64,000 bases of DNA, taken from Bacillota bacterium. Lineage in GTDB: Bacteria; Bacillota; Clostridia; Christensenellales; Aristaeellaceae. The stretch is taken from positions 18,333-82,332 of the forward strand of contig JAEZHM010000048.1 of assembly GCA_023416585.1 (NCBI GenBank), in the 5' to 3' direction. Below, one piece after another: positions 28,302 through 37,034 of the stretch (position 1 is its first letter; every line of letters begins with the position of its first letter). The notes under the pieces were generated by a model that searched no databases, was not told the origin of the DNA, and was given only the letters and a program-made list of their open reading frames with translations. A program made the position numbers and the translations under genes.

Positions 28302-28370
28302 ATAGGATGACATACACACGTACATTTTTATCATTGGAAGAGATTTATCTTATGCGTGTCTATCTTACGA

Positions 28371-28937
28371 TTACGGTTTAAATCTAAGCGCTATGGTCCT
28401 TTCCTTATGCTCCCGCTTGGGGTCATACTTGTCCCAGTAGATTGCTTCCTCGTTATATTGCGTGCGGGAGGCCTTCGCCTCGGCCGGATAACCAAACAGT
28501 ACTACGTTGTTTACCGACACATGATCCGGTATGTCCAGCAGTGCGCGGATCTTGTCCCTGTCGATGTCGCCCAGCCATACCGTGCCCAGCCCCAGGGCCG
28601 TGGCTGCCAGCAGCATGTTCTCAATGGCCGCGCTGGTGTCCGCCTCGGCGTTACCACCCCAGGGGATATAGCTTGTGTTGGCGCATACCACAAAAGCGGC
28701 GGGGGCGTTGTAGTGTCTCCCGTTGCCTTCGCCTATGCATGCCTTCAACTGCTTCAGTCTTTCGGGCCTGTCGATGACGATGAACTCCCAGGGCTGCAAA
28801 TTGCAGGCAGATGGCGCCGCCATGGCAGCCTGCAGCATGATATCCATCTTCTCCCGCTCCACGGGCCTTTTCGCGTCATATACCCGGATGCTGCGGCGCT
28901 GTAAAAGAATATCCATCAAAGTTTGAAGCTGGTCCAT
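28371..28937 (-). CDS. Nitroreductase-family FMN oxidoreductase
   Basis: 188 residues. Seen: RRSIRVYDAKRPVEREKM at the N terminus (FMN phosphate-binding RRS), MAAPSACNLQPWEFIVI, and ALGLGTVWLGDI with FGYPAEAK near the C terminus. Uses FMN and NAD(P)H to reduce nitro groups, quinones or similar acceptors. ATG 28937 follows GGAGG; the longer frame to 29021 would overlap the upstream gene stop. 80 bp after the double GNAT gene. Confidence 0.88.
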   Translation of the reverse strand: MDQLQTLMDILLQRRSIRVYDAKRPVEREKMDIMLQAAMAAPSACNLQPWEFIVIDRPERLKQLKACIGEGNGRHYNAPAAFVVCANTSYIPWGGNAEADTSAAIENMLLAATALGLGTVWLGDIDRDKIRALLDIPDHVSVNNVVLFGYPAEAKASRTQYNEEAIYWDKYDPKREHKERTIALRFKP

Positions 28938-29017
28938 TGTTTTTATCCTCCATTCATGCAAATCAAGATGCAGGCAATTCATAGGTCCGTTCCGCCAGTT
29001 GTCTTTGTCAACCATTT

Positions 29018-29962
29018 TCACAACGTCAGCTTAAAATAATCCATGGTGGAAGTCGTTACAAACCCGCAGGATTCATACAGGTGCAGTGCGTTGGCGTTTC
29101 CGGTTGCGACCTGGAGCATGATTTCCTTCGCACCGGCTACCTTCAGTTTTTCAACCGCGCCCAGCAAAACCGCCCGGCCGAATCCCTTGCCCCGAAACTC
29201 AGGCAGCACACCCAGGCCATAGATGCCACCAACCCCGGCGATCAATTGCAGATGCACTTTGCCGACAACTTGTCCGTTAAGCTCCGCGAAATAGATTGTC
29301 ATGCCCTTTTGCTCTTCCTCTTCCGGCAAAAGGAGCCCGGCTTCCTTCATCCCATCCTCCTGCGAGGGCCGGTATTCTTCATTGCGCTCCTCCCCAAAAT
29401 AAATGGCATTATGCCTTGCCACCTCCCGAGCATCCTGATTGGTGGCTTTCCTAAAGGAGAGCTCCGCTGCGGAACCTTCCCGCCGGCCCGATGATTCCTT
29501 GCGAAGGTACATTTCAAATTCTGAATGATGGTAGCGTGCGCCCGCTTTTTCAATGAACCTTTGTCCGTCATCAGACTGCCTGTCACAAAGCAAAAGAATG
29601 CTTTCTATTTTTTGGCGTTTGCATTCCCCTATGGCCAGCTGACTCAGCATTTGAAACACGCCCCGATGCCTGTACTTGGGATGCACCATGCCGTTAAGTT
29701 CCGGGGGCGAACCTGCGCCAAAGTTACCAATGCCTATATAGCCAACCAGCGCTTCCCCGTCAAAATACATCAGCTCGTTCACGGCCTTAAAGACCGTTTG
29801 GGGAGCGCTTTTTAAAGCCGAGCTTAGTTTATACTCCAGTTCCAGCTTCAGGGCTATGCCGTCCGTCCGGATGCATTCCGACGCTAACCTGTCTATCAAC
29901 GCGGCATCCTCCTGCGTTAATGCATCCCCGAGTTTGATCCAGGGCTTAAGGGTTGTTTGCAT
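29018..29962 (-). CDS. Double-GNAT acetyltransferase
   Basis: 314 residues with two GNAT repeats: HPKYRHRGVFQMLSQLAI near 95 and LPEFRGKGFGRAVLLGAVEKL near 245, followed by ATGNANALHLYESCGF. The two-domain build is as in mycothiol synthase MshD and in many uncharacterised Firmicutes proteins. ATG follows AAAGGAGA, 17 bp after the hybrid kinase stop, so they are co-transcribed. Substrate unknown. Confidence 0.85.
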   Translation of the reverse strand: MQTTLKPWIKLGDALTQEDAALIDRLASECIRTDGIALKLELEYKLSSALKSAPQTVFKAVNELMYFDGEALVGYIGIGNFGAGSPPELNGMVHPKYRHRGVFQMLSQLAIGECKRQKIESILLLCDRQSDDGQRFIEKAGARYHHSEFEMYLRKESSGRREGSAAELSFRKATNQDAREVARHNAIYFGEERNEEYRPSQEDGMKEAGLLLPEEEEQKGMTIYFAELNGQVVGKVHLQLIAGVGGIYGLGVLPEFRGKGFGRAVLLGAVEKLKVAGAKEIMLQVATGNANALHLYESCGFVTTSTMDYFKLTL

Positions 29963-29978
29963 GGCGTTGTCTCCTTTA

Positions 29979-32564
29979 TCAGCATATATTCACTCTTCTT
30001 AGCAAAGCTTCACGAAGCGCATTTCTGATCGCGGCCATGTCGGCGGGCTTGGAAAGATGCATATGGAACCCCGCTTCCAGCGCGGTCTGCACATCCCGCT
30101 GTGCCGCATAGCCTGTAAGCGCAATCAAGAGCGCTCGCTCCAGGGAAGGCTCGCTTCTCATCCTCCGGGCGACCTCAAAACCATCCATGACAGGAAGGCC
30201 GATATCGCATAAAACGGCATCAGGCACAAACTCCTTGGCCTTTTCCATGCCTTGCACACCGTCGTGTGCGCTGATACATTGATGCCCCTCCTTTTCCAGC
30301 ATGGAACGCAGTAAATCGGCGTAGTCCATGTTGTTTTCTATCAGCAATATCTTCAGCGGGTATACTTCCTCATTGCACAGACGGGGGTACTCCTCCCCAT
30401 TTTCCTCCTCGCAATGAAGCGGTAAACGGACCAAAAAGCTGGAGCCCTTCCCCAATCCCTCACTAAATGCTGTAGCTGACCCGCCATGAAGCTGCGCGAT
30501 GCTTCTAACGATGGATAGCCCCAAACCGAGGCCGCCGTTGCTTCTATCCAGGGAATTGTCAGCCTGGGTAAAAGGATCAAATACGGCGGACAGCATCTCC
30601 TGCCTGATCCCGATCCCATTATCCCTTACGCAAATGACAGCGTTCTTATCCTCCCGGTAGACCGACAGTTCCGTTACACCGCCTTCATTCGTAAACTTTT
30701 GCGCGTTGTGCAGAAGGTTGCCTATGATTTGTTTTAGCCGCACGGGATCGGCGTAAAGGTAAAGCGGTTCATAACCTATTTGTATGTATAGATTGATTCC
30801 TTTCTTTTCAAAGAGCTGCCGGATATCTTCCCCGGTCAGTGTTACAAGTGCATTGAGTTCCACCAGTTCCTTTTTCAATTGAATTTTGTTGCACTTTATC
30901 CTGGTAAGATCCAGTAAATCATCTACCAACCGGCACAGCTGGTTCATTTGCCGCTTCATGATTCCCAGTGCATATCCTGTCTCCTCCATATCCTGCGCAG
31001 TATCGATCAATTGCAACCCAACAGAAATAGCGGCAAGTGGATTGCGCAGCTCGTGGCCTAAGGCGCTCAAAAACTCATTCTTGTTCCTGTCTGCCTCCTC
31101 CAGTTCCTTGTTCAGGATAAGCGTGTGCTCCCTGCTTTCCACCAATGCCGTCTCCGCATGCTTGCGCTCAATCACATCGGCAGCCAGGCGAGCCAGAACA
31201 TCCAAAAGACGCAATTGCTGCTCATTAGGCCAAAAAGGCTTGTGCCAATGTGTGCAAATCATGCCGAGCAGTATCCCCCTGCGGGAATAAAGCGGTGTAG
31301 CTTGGGTTGCATGAATGCCCGCCAGCAAATAAGCTGCCGCAACGCTTGTACCCATCATGAAATCACACATTTCCACGTCCTGCACAAGCACGCGGCAGCC
31401 GGTACGCCAGGCTGTAGCGCAGGGTGTACTGGCCATAATGTCAACCCATTCCCAGGCATCCACTGTTTTCTGCTCGATGCCTTTGTAGGCCAGCAGCTTG
31501 AGCTCGCCGCCGTTGCCCCGTTCCAGGTAATACATCTGCAGGCTGGCGGCCTGGGAATGCATAATTCCGGCAGCCGCGTCCACAATTTTATCATACAGCG
31601 CCTGTATGTTTTCCTCATTGAAAAATTCAAGACTGACGCTTTGCAAAAGCTTCGCACCGTCCAGCTCGGCCGTTAGCTCCGATTGGCTATCCCGAAGCGC
31701 GGCTATCGTCCTTGCCCGTTCCACCGCCGCCCAGGTTCGCTCTGCCGTTTCCTCTACAAGGTTTATTCCTTGCGGTGTCCAGCAGCATGCATGGGACTGA
31801 TGAACCATAAAGCATGCCACAAACCTTCCGTTTTTGATCAGCGGAACGCAGATTGCCGCCATCAGATGCATGGAATGGCAGCCCGCACGTTCCCGGTCAT
31901 TAAGCCGTGGATCGGATGCAATATCATTGATTACAATCATTTGCCCTTTGCGGCACATGTCGAGTAATATCGCAATCTCATCCACCCTGACTAAACCAAG
32001 GGGCAATGGATCGAAACAAGCGTGATACATCCGCTGTGTATAAAAGTATTCCACACCATCCTTCAATACTATATCGCTATAAAAGGCTCTGTCTGCGTTA
32101 AGATGCTCACCCAGCACGCGGGCAGCTGCATCCTGTATATCCAGCGGGTCAGTAAGTGGCCGGATGGCATCGCTGAGTTTTAACAAATAAGCTTCCCGCT
32201 GTTCATTTTGCACCAATGCTTTTTCAGCCTGCTTGCGCCGTGTAATATCCTGCCCGTATACATGGACACCACCGGCTATGGGGACTACCAGAATACTGTA
32301 CCACGTGCTACCATCCGGCCCCTGCATTTCCGCACGCTGAACAACGCCCGTCTCTGCAGCCCTGTGATACGCACCGTAAACTACCGTGCCGCAAAGTACA
32401 GGATACTCCTCCCATATTACTTTTCCAATTAGTTTCTGCGGGGGGCGGCCCACAAGCTCGCACGCTTTTTTGTTCGCGTAAGCAAACCGCCACTGGTTAT
32501 CCAATGAAAAAAAGGTGTCGGGAATATTCTCGAATGTTTCATTGACTATGAGGCTATCCGTCAT
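29979..32564 (-). CDS. Soluble hybrid histidine kinase, PAS-GAF-GAF-HisKA-HATPase-REC
   Basis: 861 residues without membrane helices. Order: PAS at ~1-120 (LDNQWRFAYANKKACELVG), GAF at ~135-290, second GAF at ~310-470 (with CATAWRTG), HisKA with His in SALGHELRNPLAAISVGLQL near 505, HATPase_c (GNLLHNAQKF, VRDNGIGI, GGLGLGLSIV), and a C-terminal receiver domain with ALCDIGLPVMDGFEVA. There is no DNA-binding output domain, so the signal must pass to an unseen partner. ATG 32564 follows GGGAGGG; an upstream frame to 32645 is rejected. GAF ligands unknown. Confidence 0.92.
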   Translation of the reverse strand: MTDSLIVNETFENIPDTFFSLDNQWRFAYANKKACELVGRPPQKLIGKVIWEEYPVLCGTVVYGAYHRAAETGVVQRAEMQGPDGSTWYSILVVPIAGGVHVYGQDITRRKQAEKALVQNEQREAYLLKLSDAIRPLTDPLDIQDAAARVLGEHLNADRAFYSDIVLKDGVEYFYTQRMYHACFDPLPLGLVRVDEIAILLDMCRKGQMIVINDIASDPRLNDRERAGCHSMHLMAAICVPLIKNGRFVACFMVHQSHACCWTPQGINLVEETAERTWAAVERARTIAALRDSQSELTAELDGAKLLQSVSLEFFNEENIQALYDKIVDAAAGIMHSQAASLQMYYLERGNGGELKLLAYKGIEQKTVDAWEWVDIMASTPCATAWRTGCRVLVQDVEMCDFMMGTSVAAAYLLAGIHATQATPLYSRRGILLGMICTHWHKPFWPNEQQLRLLDVLARLAADVIERKHAETALVESREHTLILNKELEEADRNKNEFLSALGHELRNPLAAISVGLQLIDTAQDMEETGYALGIMKRQMNQLCRLVDDLLDLTRIKCNKIQLKKELVELNALVTLTGEDIRQLFEKKGINLYIQIGYEPLYLYADPVRLKQIIGNLLHNAQKFTNEGGVTELSVYREDKNAVICVRDNGIGIRQEMLSAVFDPFTQADNSLDRSNGGLGLGLSIVRSIAQLHGGSATAFSEGLGKGSSFLVRLPLHCEEENGEEYPRLCNEEVYPLKILLIENNMDYADLLRSMLEKEGHQCISAHDGVQGMEKAKEFVPDAVLCDIGLPVMDGFEVARRMRSEPSLERALLIALTGYAAQRDVQTALEAGFHMHLSKPADMAAIRNALREALLRRVNIC

Positions 32565-32812
32565 TTTCAAAGACCCTCCCGCCCATGATCCCATAGCATA
32601 TACATGAATAAATGAATACACATATAGCATATAAGAAATATGCATCCGGATCGCATAGATAAATGGGCGGTGGGGATGAATATATGCTTCGTTATCGCTG
32701 CAAGCAGATAAGGATCGTTAAGTCGAATAAGGATTACCATATTGAAAGGTAAAAATGACGTTTACTTCATTTCGGAAGGCAGGTTTTCATTCCCGTCGTT
32801 CCCCGACAATGC

Positions 32813-33478
32813 TTAATCCAGGCTGAGCCTTCCTGTACTATAGCATTCCCTTGCTTCCGCAAGCAGGCTGTTGTAAAACGCGGCCGCCGACTCCCTTCGT
32901 TTGTTTGCGATTTCTCTTCCCCTTTTCGTATAAAGCATTTCATATACTTTTTCAAGCTTGAACTTGTATTCATGAAAGAATGAGGGCGGCTCATTTGATC
33001 CGCCATCCAACACATTCCCCTTGTCATCCACCGTATACAAGGGGTCGGAAACCTGCCCCTGGTAAATCAAGGTTCTTGCAATACCCATTGTTCCAGCCGC
33101 GTCGATCTTGTCCGCGTCAAAGAGGATCTTCGCCTCCATGCTGCCGGGCACATCATCGTTTCTGTACCGGTGGGACAGGACGCAATCCCGGACATGGCTT
33201 GCCTTATCAACCGCCCAGCCTTTCATTATCAGAAAATCATACGCCATATTGCTTCCGGCTTCTGCATGGCAAATTTCAGGATTCTTTGCCTGCTCCTCCC
33301 TGCCGATATCGTGCAGGAGGCAGGCCGCAATCAAAACATCCAGGTCAATATGTTCCTCTTTGCTTGCTATGTCCAAAGCTGCATACAGCACGCGGTAGAT
33401 ATGTTCCTTGTCATGGGCGCTGTCCCGCATGAATTTCAGCATATGCTTTTCAATGGTCCGGTACATTTCGATATTCAT
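32813..33478 (-). CDS. HD-domain phosphohydrolase
   Basis: 221 residues. HD signature: MRDSAHDKEHIYRVLYAAL (first His), AACLLHDIGREEQ (HD), then DADKIDAAGTMGIAR (final Asp). This is the metal-dependent phosphohydrolase family; in this form (YedJ/RnmV-like length) it probably hydrolyses nucleotides or cyclic phosphates. ATG 33478 is chosen because GAGGT lies 6 nt upstream; 33490 and 33520 are possible. Followed by the hybrid kinase on the same strand. Confidence 0.85.
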   Translation of the reverse strand: MNIEMYRTIEKHMLKFMRDSAHDKEHIYRVLYAALDIASKEEHIDLDVLIAACLLHDIGREEQAKNPEICHAEAGSNMAYDFLIMKGWAVDKASHVRDCVLSHRYRNDDVPGSMEAKILFDADKIDAAGTMGIARTLIYQGQVSDPLYTVDDKGNVLDGGSNEPPSFFHEYKFKLEKVYEMLYTKRGREIANKRRESAAAFYNSLLAEARECYSTGRLSLD

Positions 33479-33534
33479 CAGATACCTCATGAGAATTTTT
33501 ATAGAGATGACAAACAGCAAATCCGCCCATCTTT

Positions 33535-34314
33535 CTATTTTCCGTCCCGCAAAAGGATCGCTTCGATTTTCAAAGCATCCAGCTTCGCATCGGCTTGCGC
33601 ATACTCCGCCATGTGTTGCTCCAACTCAAAACTGGCCGGATCACCGCAATAGGCCAGCGGGTGGAAGCTGTTTTGGGGCTTAAGCGATTTTGCCACTTCT
33701 GCACGGACCTTTTCTGGAAAGAAGGCAGCCATTTGGGCCGTTTCAATGGCCCCGGCGTGATAGTCGGGCGCAAACCTGTCTTCCCGCATTGTAGGAAAGG
33801 TGATGTTATGCGCAACCTCAATATCCAGTTCCCACAGGAAGTAGGCTATAAACTCCGGCGTTTCATTCGCCTGCGCGATTGCGCTTTTGATCATATCAAT
33901 ATGCATGGGATCGCCGTGGGCATTTTGGACAAATACCCTTTTAAAGCCCCAGCTTTTCAGTGATGTAAAAATATCTGTCAGCAATCCCTTCATGGTTTCT
34001 GGGCGCACGGAAAAAGTTCCGGCATACCTTTTCACATCCTGGCTGATCCCCCAATAGAAAGGCGGCGCGATGATTGACTCGATTCCCTTTTCCTCAAGCT
34101 CCTGCTTTAGAAACCTACAGTTCAGCGAACTCAGATAAAAATCCGCGGACAGGTCCAAATGCGGCCCATGACCTTCCACGATCCCGATGGGCAGCAAAAC
34201 CACAGCGCCCCGGTCAGCGCCATCCTGCACTTCCTGCCAAGTCATCTCTACCATGGAATCTTCAAACACCGAAAAGTTTGTCTGCGCACTGTAGGGCAGC
34301 TTTCTCCCTTCCAT
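33535..34314 (-). CDS. Creatininase-family amidohydrolase
   Basis: 259 residues. Metal ligands visible: Glu and His in LLPIGIVEGHGPHLDLSAD (E, HG, H, D), His in VQNAHGDPMH, and Glu in DYHAGAIETAQMA. The family opens cyclic amides, for example creatinine or formamidopyrimidines (MfnB/ArfB-like hydrolases). The substrate here is unknown. ATG has no strong ribosome site; the AGAAAGGGAGAAC upstream at 18 nt is far. Confidence 0.88.
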   Translation of the reverse strand: MEGRKLPYSAQTNFSVFEDSMVEMTWQEVQDGADRGAVVLLPIGIVEGHGPHLDLSADFYLSSLNCRFLKQELEEKGIESIIAPPFYWGISQDVKRYAGTFSVRPETMKGLLTDIFTSLKSWGFKRVFVQNAHGDPMHIDMIKSAIAQANETPEFIAYFLWELDIEVAHNITFPTMREDRFAPDYHAGAIETAQMAAFFPEKVRAEVAKSLKPQNSFHPLAYCGDPASFELEQHMAEYAQADAKLDALKIEAILLRDGK

Positions 34315-34389
34315 CCTTTGTGTTCTCCCTTTCTGACGTACGTTCGATGAGAAATGGCAGACAGCGGCCTTCCTGCAGGGAAGCCTGTA

Positions 34390-34830
34390 TTACTCCTGCA
34401 TTTTGCCGGGCATCACACCGGTTTTTACATCGCGGTAAGAAACCAGGGTGCAGCCTTTCCTTTCGATCAGCACTTTTGTGCCTTGTTCGCTTTTGGGTGT
34501 TTCCCCGCCGCCGGAACAGAGGAATATTTCCACTTCCTTGCCCTTTGGCAAAAGTTCCACAATCGCGTTGAAGGCGGGCGCCGGAAAGCCAGCCCATACT
34601 GGGCTTCCGATGATGATCCGGTCATAGTCCGCAAGGCGGATATCCAAGGGCCTGATCGCAGACTTTTTGCGGCTCATCGCCTGATAGCCGCCCGGGACAA
34701 AGGCACCTATAAAACTTCTGTTGCGTGCTTCCCTCACCCTGTACACAGGCACCTGAAGTTCCGCGGCAAGGCGCTCCGCCTCTTTCTTGGTAGAACCGCC
34801 AAATGTATAGTAAATGATAATATTTTTCAT
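34390..34830 (-). CDS. Flavodoxin
   Basis: 146 residues. The FMN phosphate loop is at the start (IIYYTFGGSTKKEAERLA), the 50s loop region IIIGSPVWAGFPAPAFN and the 90s loop IFLCSGGGETPKSEQG follow. Electron carrier replacing ferredoxin. Located downstream of the creatininase gene on the opposite side of the ChrB-like operon promoter. ATG follows GGGGGG-like sequence. Confidence 0.85.
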   Translation of the reverse strand: MKNIIIYYTFGGSTKKEAERLAAELQVPVYRVREARNRSFIGAFVPGGYQAMSRKKSAIRPLDIRLADYDRIIIGSPVWAGFPAPAFNAIVELLPKGKEVEIFLCSGGGETPKSEQGTKVLIERKGCTLVSYRDVKTGVMPGKMQE

Positions 34831-34914
34831 CTATTTTTCCCCCCTATGGCTATTGTTAATTCTATCCGGTTTGCTCAATTCCTGCTAGCGGCACGCACAA
34901 ACTCTGCGTTCATC

Positions 34915-34962
34915 TTGTAACCGGTATTACGGCGTGCTATAATAAATGTAACCAATATTACA
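34915..34962 (+). promoter_or_regulatory. Promoter with two matched operators (ChrB-N/MFS operon)
   Basis: Promoter TTGTAA (34915-34920), 17 bp, TATAAT (34938-34943), also with extended TG. Two copies of one dyad overlap it: TGTAACCGGTATTAC at 34916-34930 covers the -35 box and TGTAACCAATATTACA at 34947-34962 covers the start site. Their starts are 31 bp apart, close to three helical turns, so two dimers would sit on one face of the DNA. Strong layout for an autoregulated repressor, probably the next gene product. Confidence 0.75.
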
Positions 34963-34980
34963 TAACCATGGGGTGATCAG

Positions 34981-35517
34981 ATGGATCAAAACGAGTGGAT
35001 TGCCATCAGCTATACGCTGCCAAGAGAACCGTCCAGGACACGTGTATCCATATGGAGGAAACTGAAAAAGATGGGTGCTGTCAGCATCCAGCAATCCATG
35101 TGGATCCTGCCGTCAAGCGATGAAAATCTTTGCCTGCTGGGTGATGTCAAAAAAGAGGTTCAGCAAAACGGCGGCGAAGCGATTGTTATATCGTTTTGCG
35201 CGGTAGATGACGGCAAAAAAACCATTATCGAAAAATTCAACGCGGCAAGAGATGAGGAATACGGAGAGCTGCTTGAGCAGTGCGAAGATTTTTTCAAGGA
35301 GATCGACAAAGAAATAGCCCGCAAGAATTTCACGTTTGCTGAAATTGAGGAAAACGAGGAAGAGCTGCGCAAGCTGGAACAATGGTATGAAAAAATAGCG
35401 GCAAGGGATGCCTTGCACTCTACGCTTGCGGAAAAGGCAAAGTCAACGCTTATACAATGCGCGGAGTCTTTGGAGTTATTCTGTGACAAGGTATATGAAT
35501 ACAACGAAAAGGCGTAG
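34981..35517 (+). CDS. ChrB N-terminal-domain protein, putative regulator
   Basis: 178 residues. The start is the ChrB N-terminal domain: WIAISYTLPREPSRTRVSIWRKLKKMGAVSIQQSMWILP, as in ChrB and in PaaX-like proteins. The rest is helical, acidic and probably coiled coil (EEYGELLEQCEDFFKEIDKEI). In chromate operons ChrB senses chromate or represses chrA; here it stands before an MFS exporter and lacks the C-terminal ChrB rhodanese-like region. Its own double operator is described at 34915-34962. ATG follows GGGGTGAT. Confidence 0.75.
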   Translation: MDQNEWIAISYTLPREPSRTRVSIWRKLKKMGAVSIQQSMWILPSSDENLCLLGDVKKEVQQNGGEAIVISFCAVDDGKKTIIEKFNAARDEEYGELLEQCEDFFKEIDKEIARKNFTFAEIEENEEELRKLEQWYEKIAARDALHSTLAEKAKSTLIQCAESLELFCDKVYEYNEKA

Positions 35518-35526
35518 GGATTCAAA

Positions 35527-36699
35527 ATGAACAAGAAGAAAATCATATCCAATATTGTACTGCTTGGGCTTGTGAGCATGTTTGTGGACATGAGCACCGA
35601 AATGGTCTATCCCCTTGTCCCGCTCTTTTTAACTGCTACGCTGGGGGCATCGCCTGCCATTGTTGGGGTGATAGAAGGAATTGCGGAAAGCATAGCTTCT
35701 CTTCTCAAGGTGTTCTCCGGTTATATCGGAGATGTATACCACAACAAAAAGCACCTTGCCTTTGCTGGATATTCAGCTTCCGTCGTCTACAAGCTTGTTT
35801 TGCTCCTGGCCTCCTCCTGGCCCGGCGTATTGATTGCGAGGATCATCGACCGCACAGGAAAAGGCATCAGGACAGCGCCGCGGGACGCGCTGGTCGCGCA
35901 GTCCAGCGAGAAAAAGAAGCTTGGCGGATCATTCGGCCTGCACAAGATGCTGGATATGGCCGGCTCATCCCTTGGCGCGCTGGTGGCCTACATATTCATT
36001 GCCACCAACTTTGGGTTTCATAAGGCGTTTCTGTTCTCCATCATACCCGCAGTTATCGGCATACTGATCATTTTTGCCGTAAGGGAAGACAAAAGCGGCG
36101 ATACATCCTACGCAAAGCTTTCGCTGAAAGGGCTGAAACTGGATAAAAAACTGAAAATGTATCTGGCAACGATATTTGTTTTCTGCCTTGGCAACTCATC
36201 CAACACATTCCTTTTGTTAAAAGCGCAGGAAAGAGGCTTTTCAGCATCCCAGGTCATTTTGCTGTACCTGATTTTCAACATTGCTGCCTCCGTGCTGGCC
36301 ATTCCGTCTGGAAAGCTGTCCGACAGAATTGGAAGGAGCAAGGTTCTGGTACCGGGATACATGATTTACGGGCTTGTCTACCTTGGTTTTGCGTATCTAT
36401 CGGACAGAACCGCGATTTTGATACTGTTTATCGCCTATGGCGCATATACCGCCTTTATAAGCGGCGCGGAGAGGGCGTATATTGTGGAAAGCGCGCCCGC
36501 AGGATTAAAGGGTACCGTGCTTGGATTGTACGGCATGCTGCAGGGAATAGGACTTCTGCTGTCCTCCATGATCGCAGGATTCCTGTGGGATAAGCTGGGC
36601 TCCGATACGCCGTTTCTTTTTGGCGGCATCATAGGCATTGTATCCGCCGTCATGATAGGGGCCATACTGAACAGAAATACCAAATGGCAAAAAGCGTAA
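35527..36699 (+). CDS. MFS transporter
   Basis: 390 residues, 12 membrane helices. The first loop has VFSGYIGDVYHNKKHLAFAGY, close to the MFS motif A (GxxxDRxGRR), and another, SGKLSDRIGRSKVLVPGYMIYG, lies after helix 7. EGIAESIASLLKVF at helix 2 fits the DHA-type/NreB-like subgroup exporting metal ions or drugs. It starts 9 bp after the ChrB-like gene; both are expressed from the promoter at 34915. Substrate unknown, chromate or a related oxyanion is one possibility. Confidence 0.85.
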   Translation: MNKKKIISNIVLLGLVSMFVDMSTEMVYPLVPLFLTATLGASPAIVGVIEGIAESIASLLKVFSGYIGDVYHNKKHLAFAGYSASVVYKLVLLLASSWPGVLIARIIDRTGKGIRTAPRDALVAQSSEKKKLGGSFGLHKMLDMAGSSLGALVAYIFIATNFGFHKAFLFSIIPAVIGILIIFAVREDKSGDTSYAKLSLKGLKLDKKLKMYLATIFVFCLGNSSNTFLLLKAQERGFSASQVILLYLIFNIAASVLAIPSGKLSDRIGRSKVLVPGYMIYGLVYLGFAYLSDRTAILILFIAYGAYTAFISGAERAYIVESAPAGLKGTVLGLYGMLQGIGLLLSSMIAGFLWDKLGSDTPFLFGGIIGIVSAVMIGAILNRNTKWQKA

Positions 36700-37034
36700 G
36701 CCAAGGGATGGGAAAGAGGCAAAAAAAGGCGCTGAAGGTAATATCAGTCCAGGTTATTTTGCCTCAAGGATTGACATAAAATAAGCCCTGTCAGAACTTA
36801 TGTAAATATACAGGAATTCTCCATGAACCTTGGCACTGGAGAAAGGATCAAATGAATGTCAAACAGGCTTTCCCAGTATGTAAGTTCAGGCATCCCGCTG
36901 TCGTGAACTTTCCTTCGAAGCCCTCCTGGCGGAAAAGTTACCTTGACTTCTTGTTTATCCCCTATGGCCGTGCGAATTTATTTTCATCCAGTATAGATAC
37001 CTTTATTATACAACCCTAATACTGGAGCGTGCAC
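36700..37034. other. Gene-free region, nothing recognised
   Basis: 335 bp between the convergent MFS and dus genes. Only short frames are present (for example one of about 52 codons from 36852). A TTGACA occurs at 36770 but no -10 box stands at the right distance. No terminator hairpin with T-run was found. Confidence 0.5.

Noticed and set aside
36770..36803. TTGACA as part of a promoter in the gap after the MFS gene
   Set aside because: The nearest -10-like box is 22 bp away and no gene follows in that direction.
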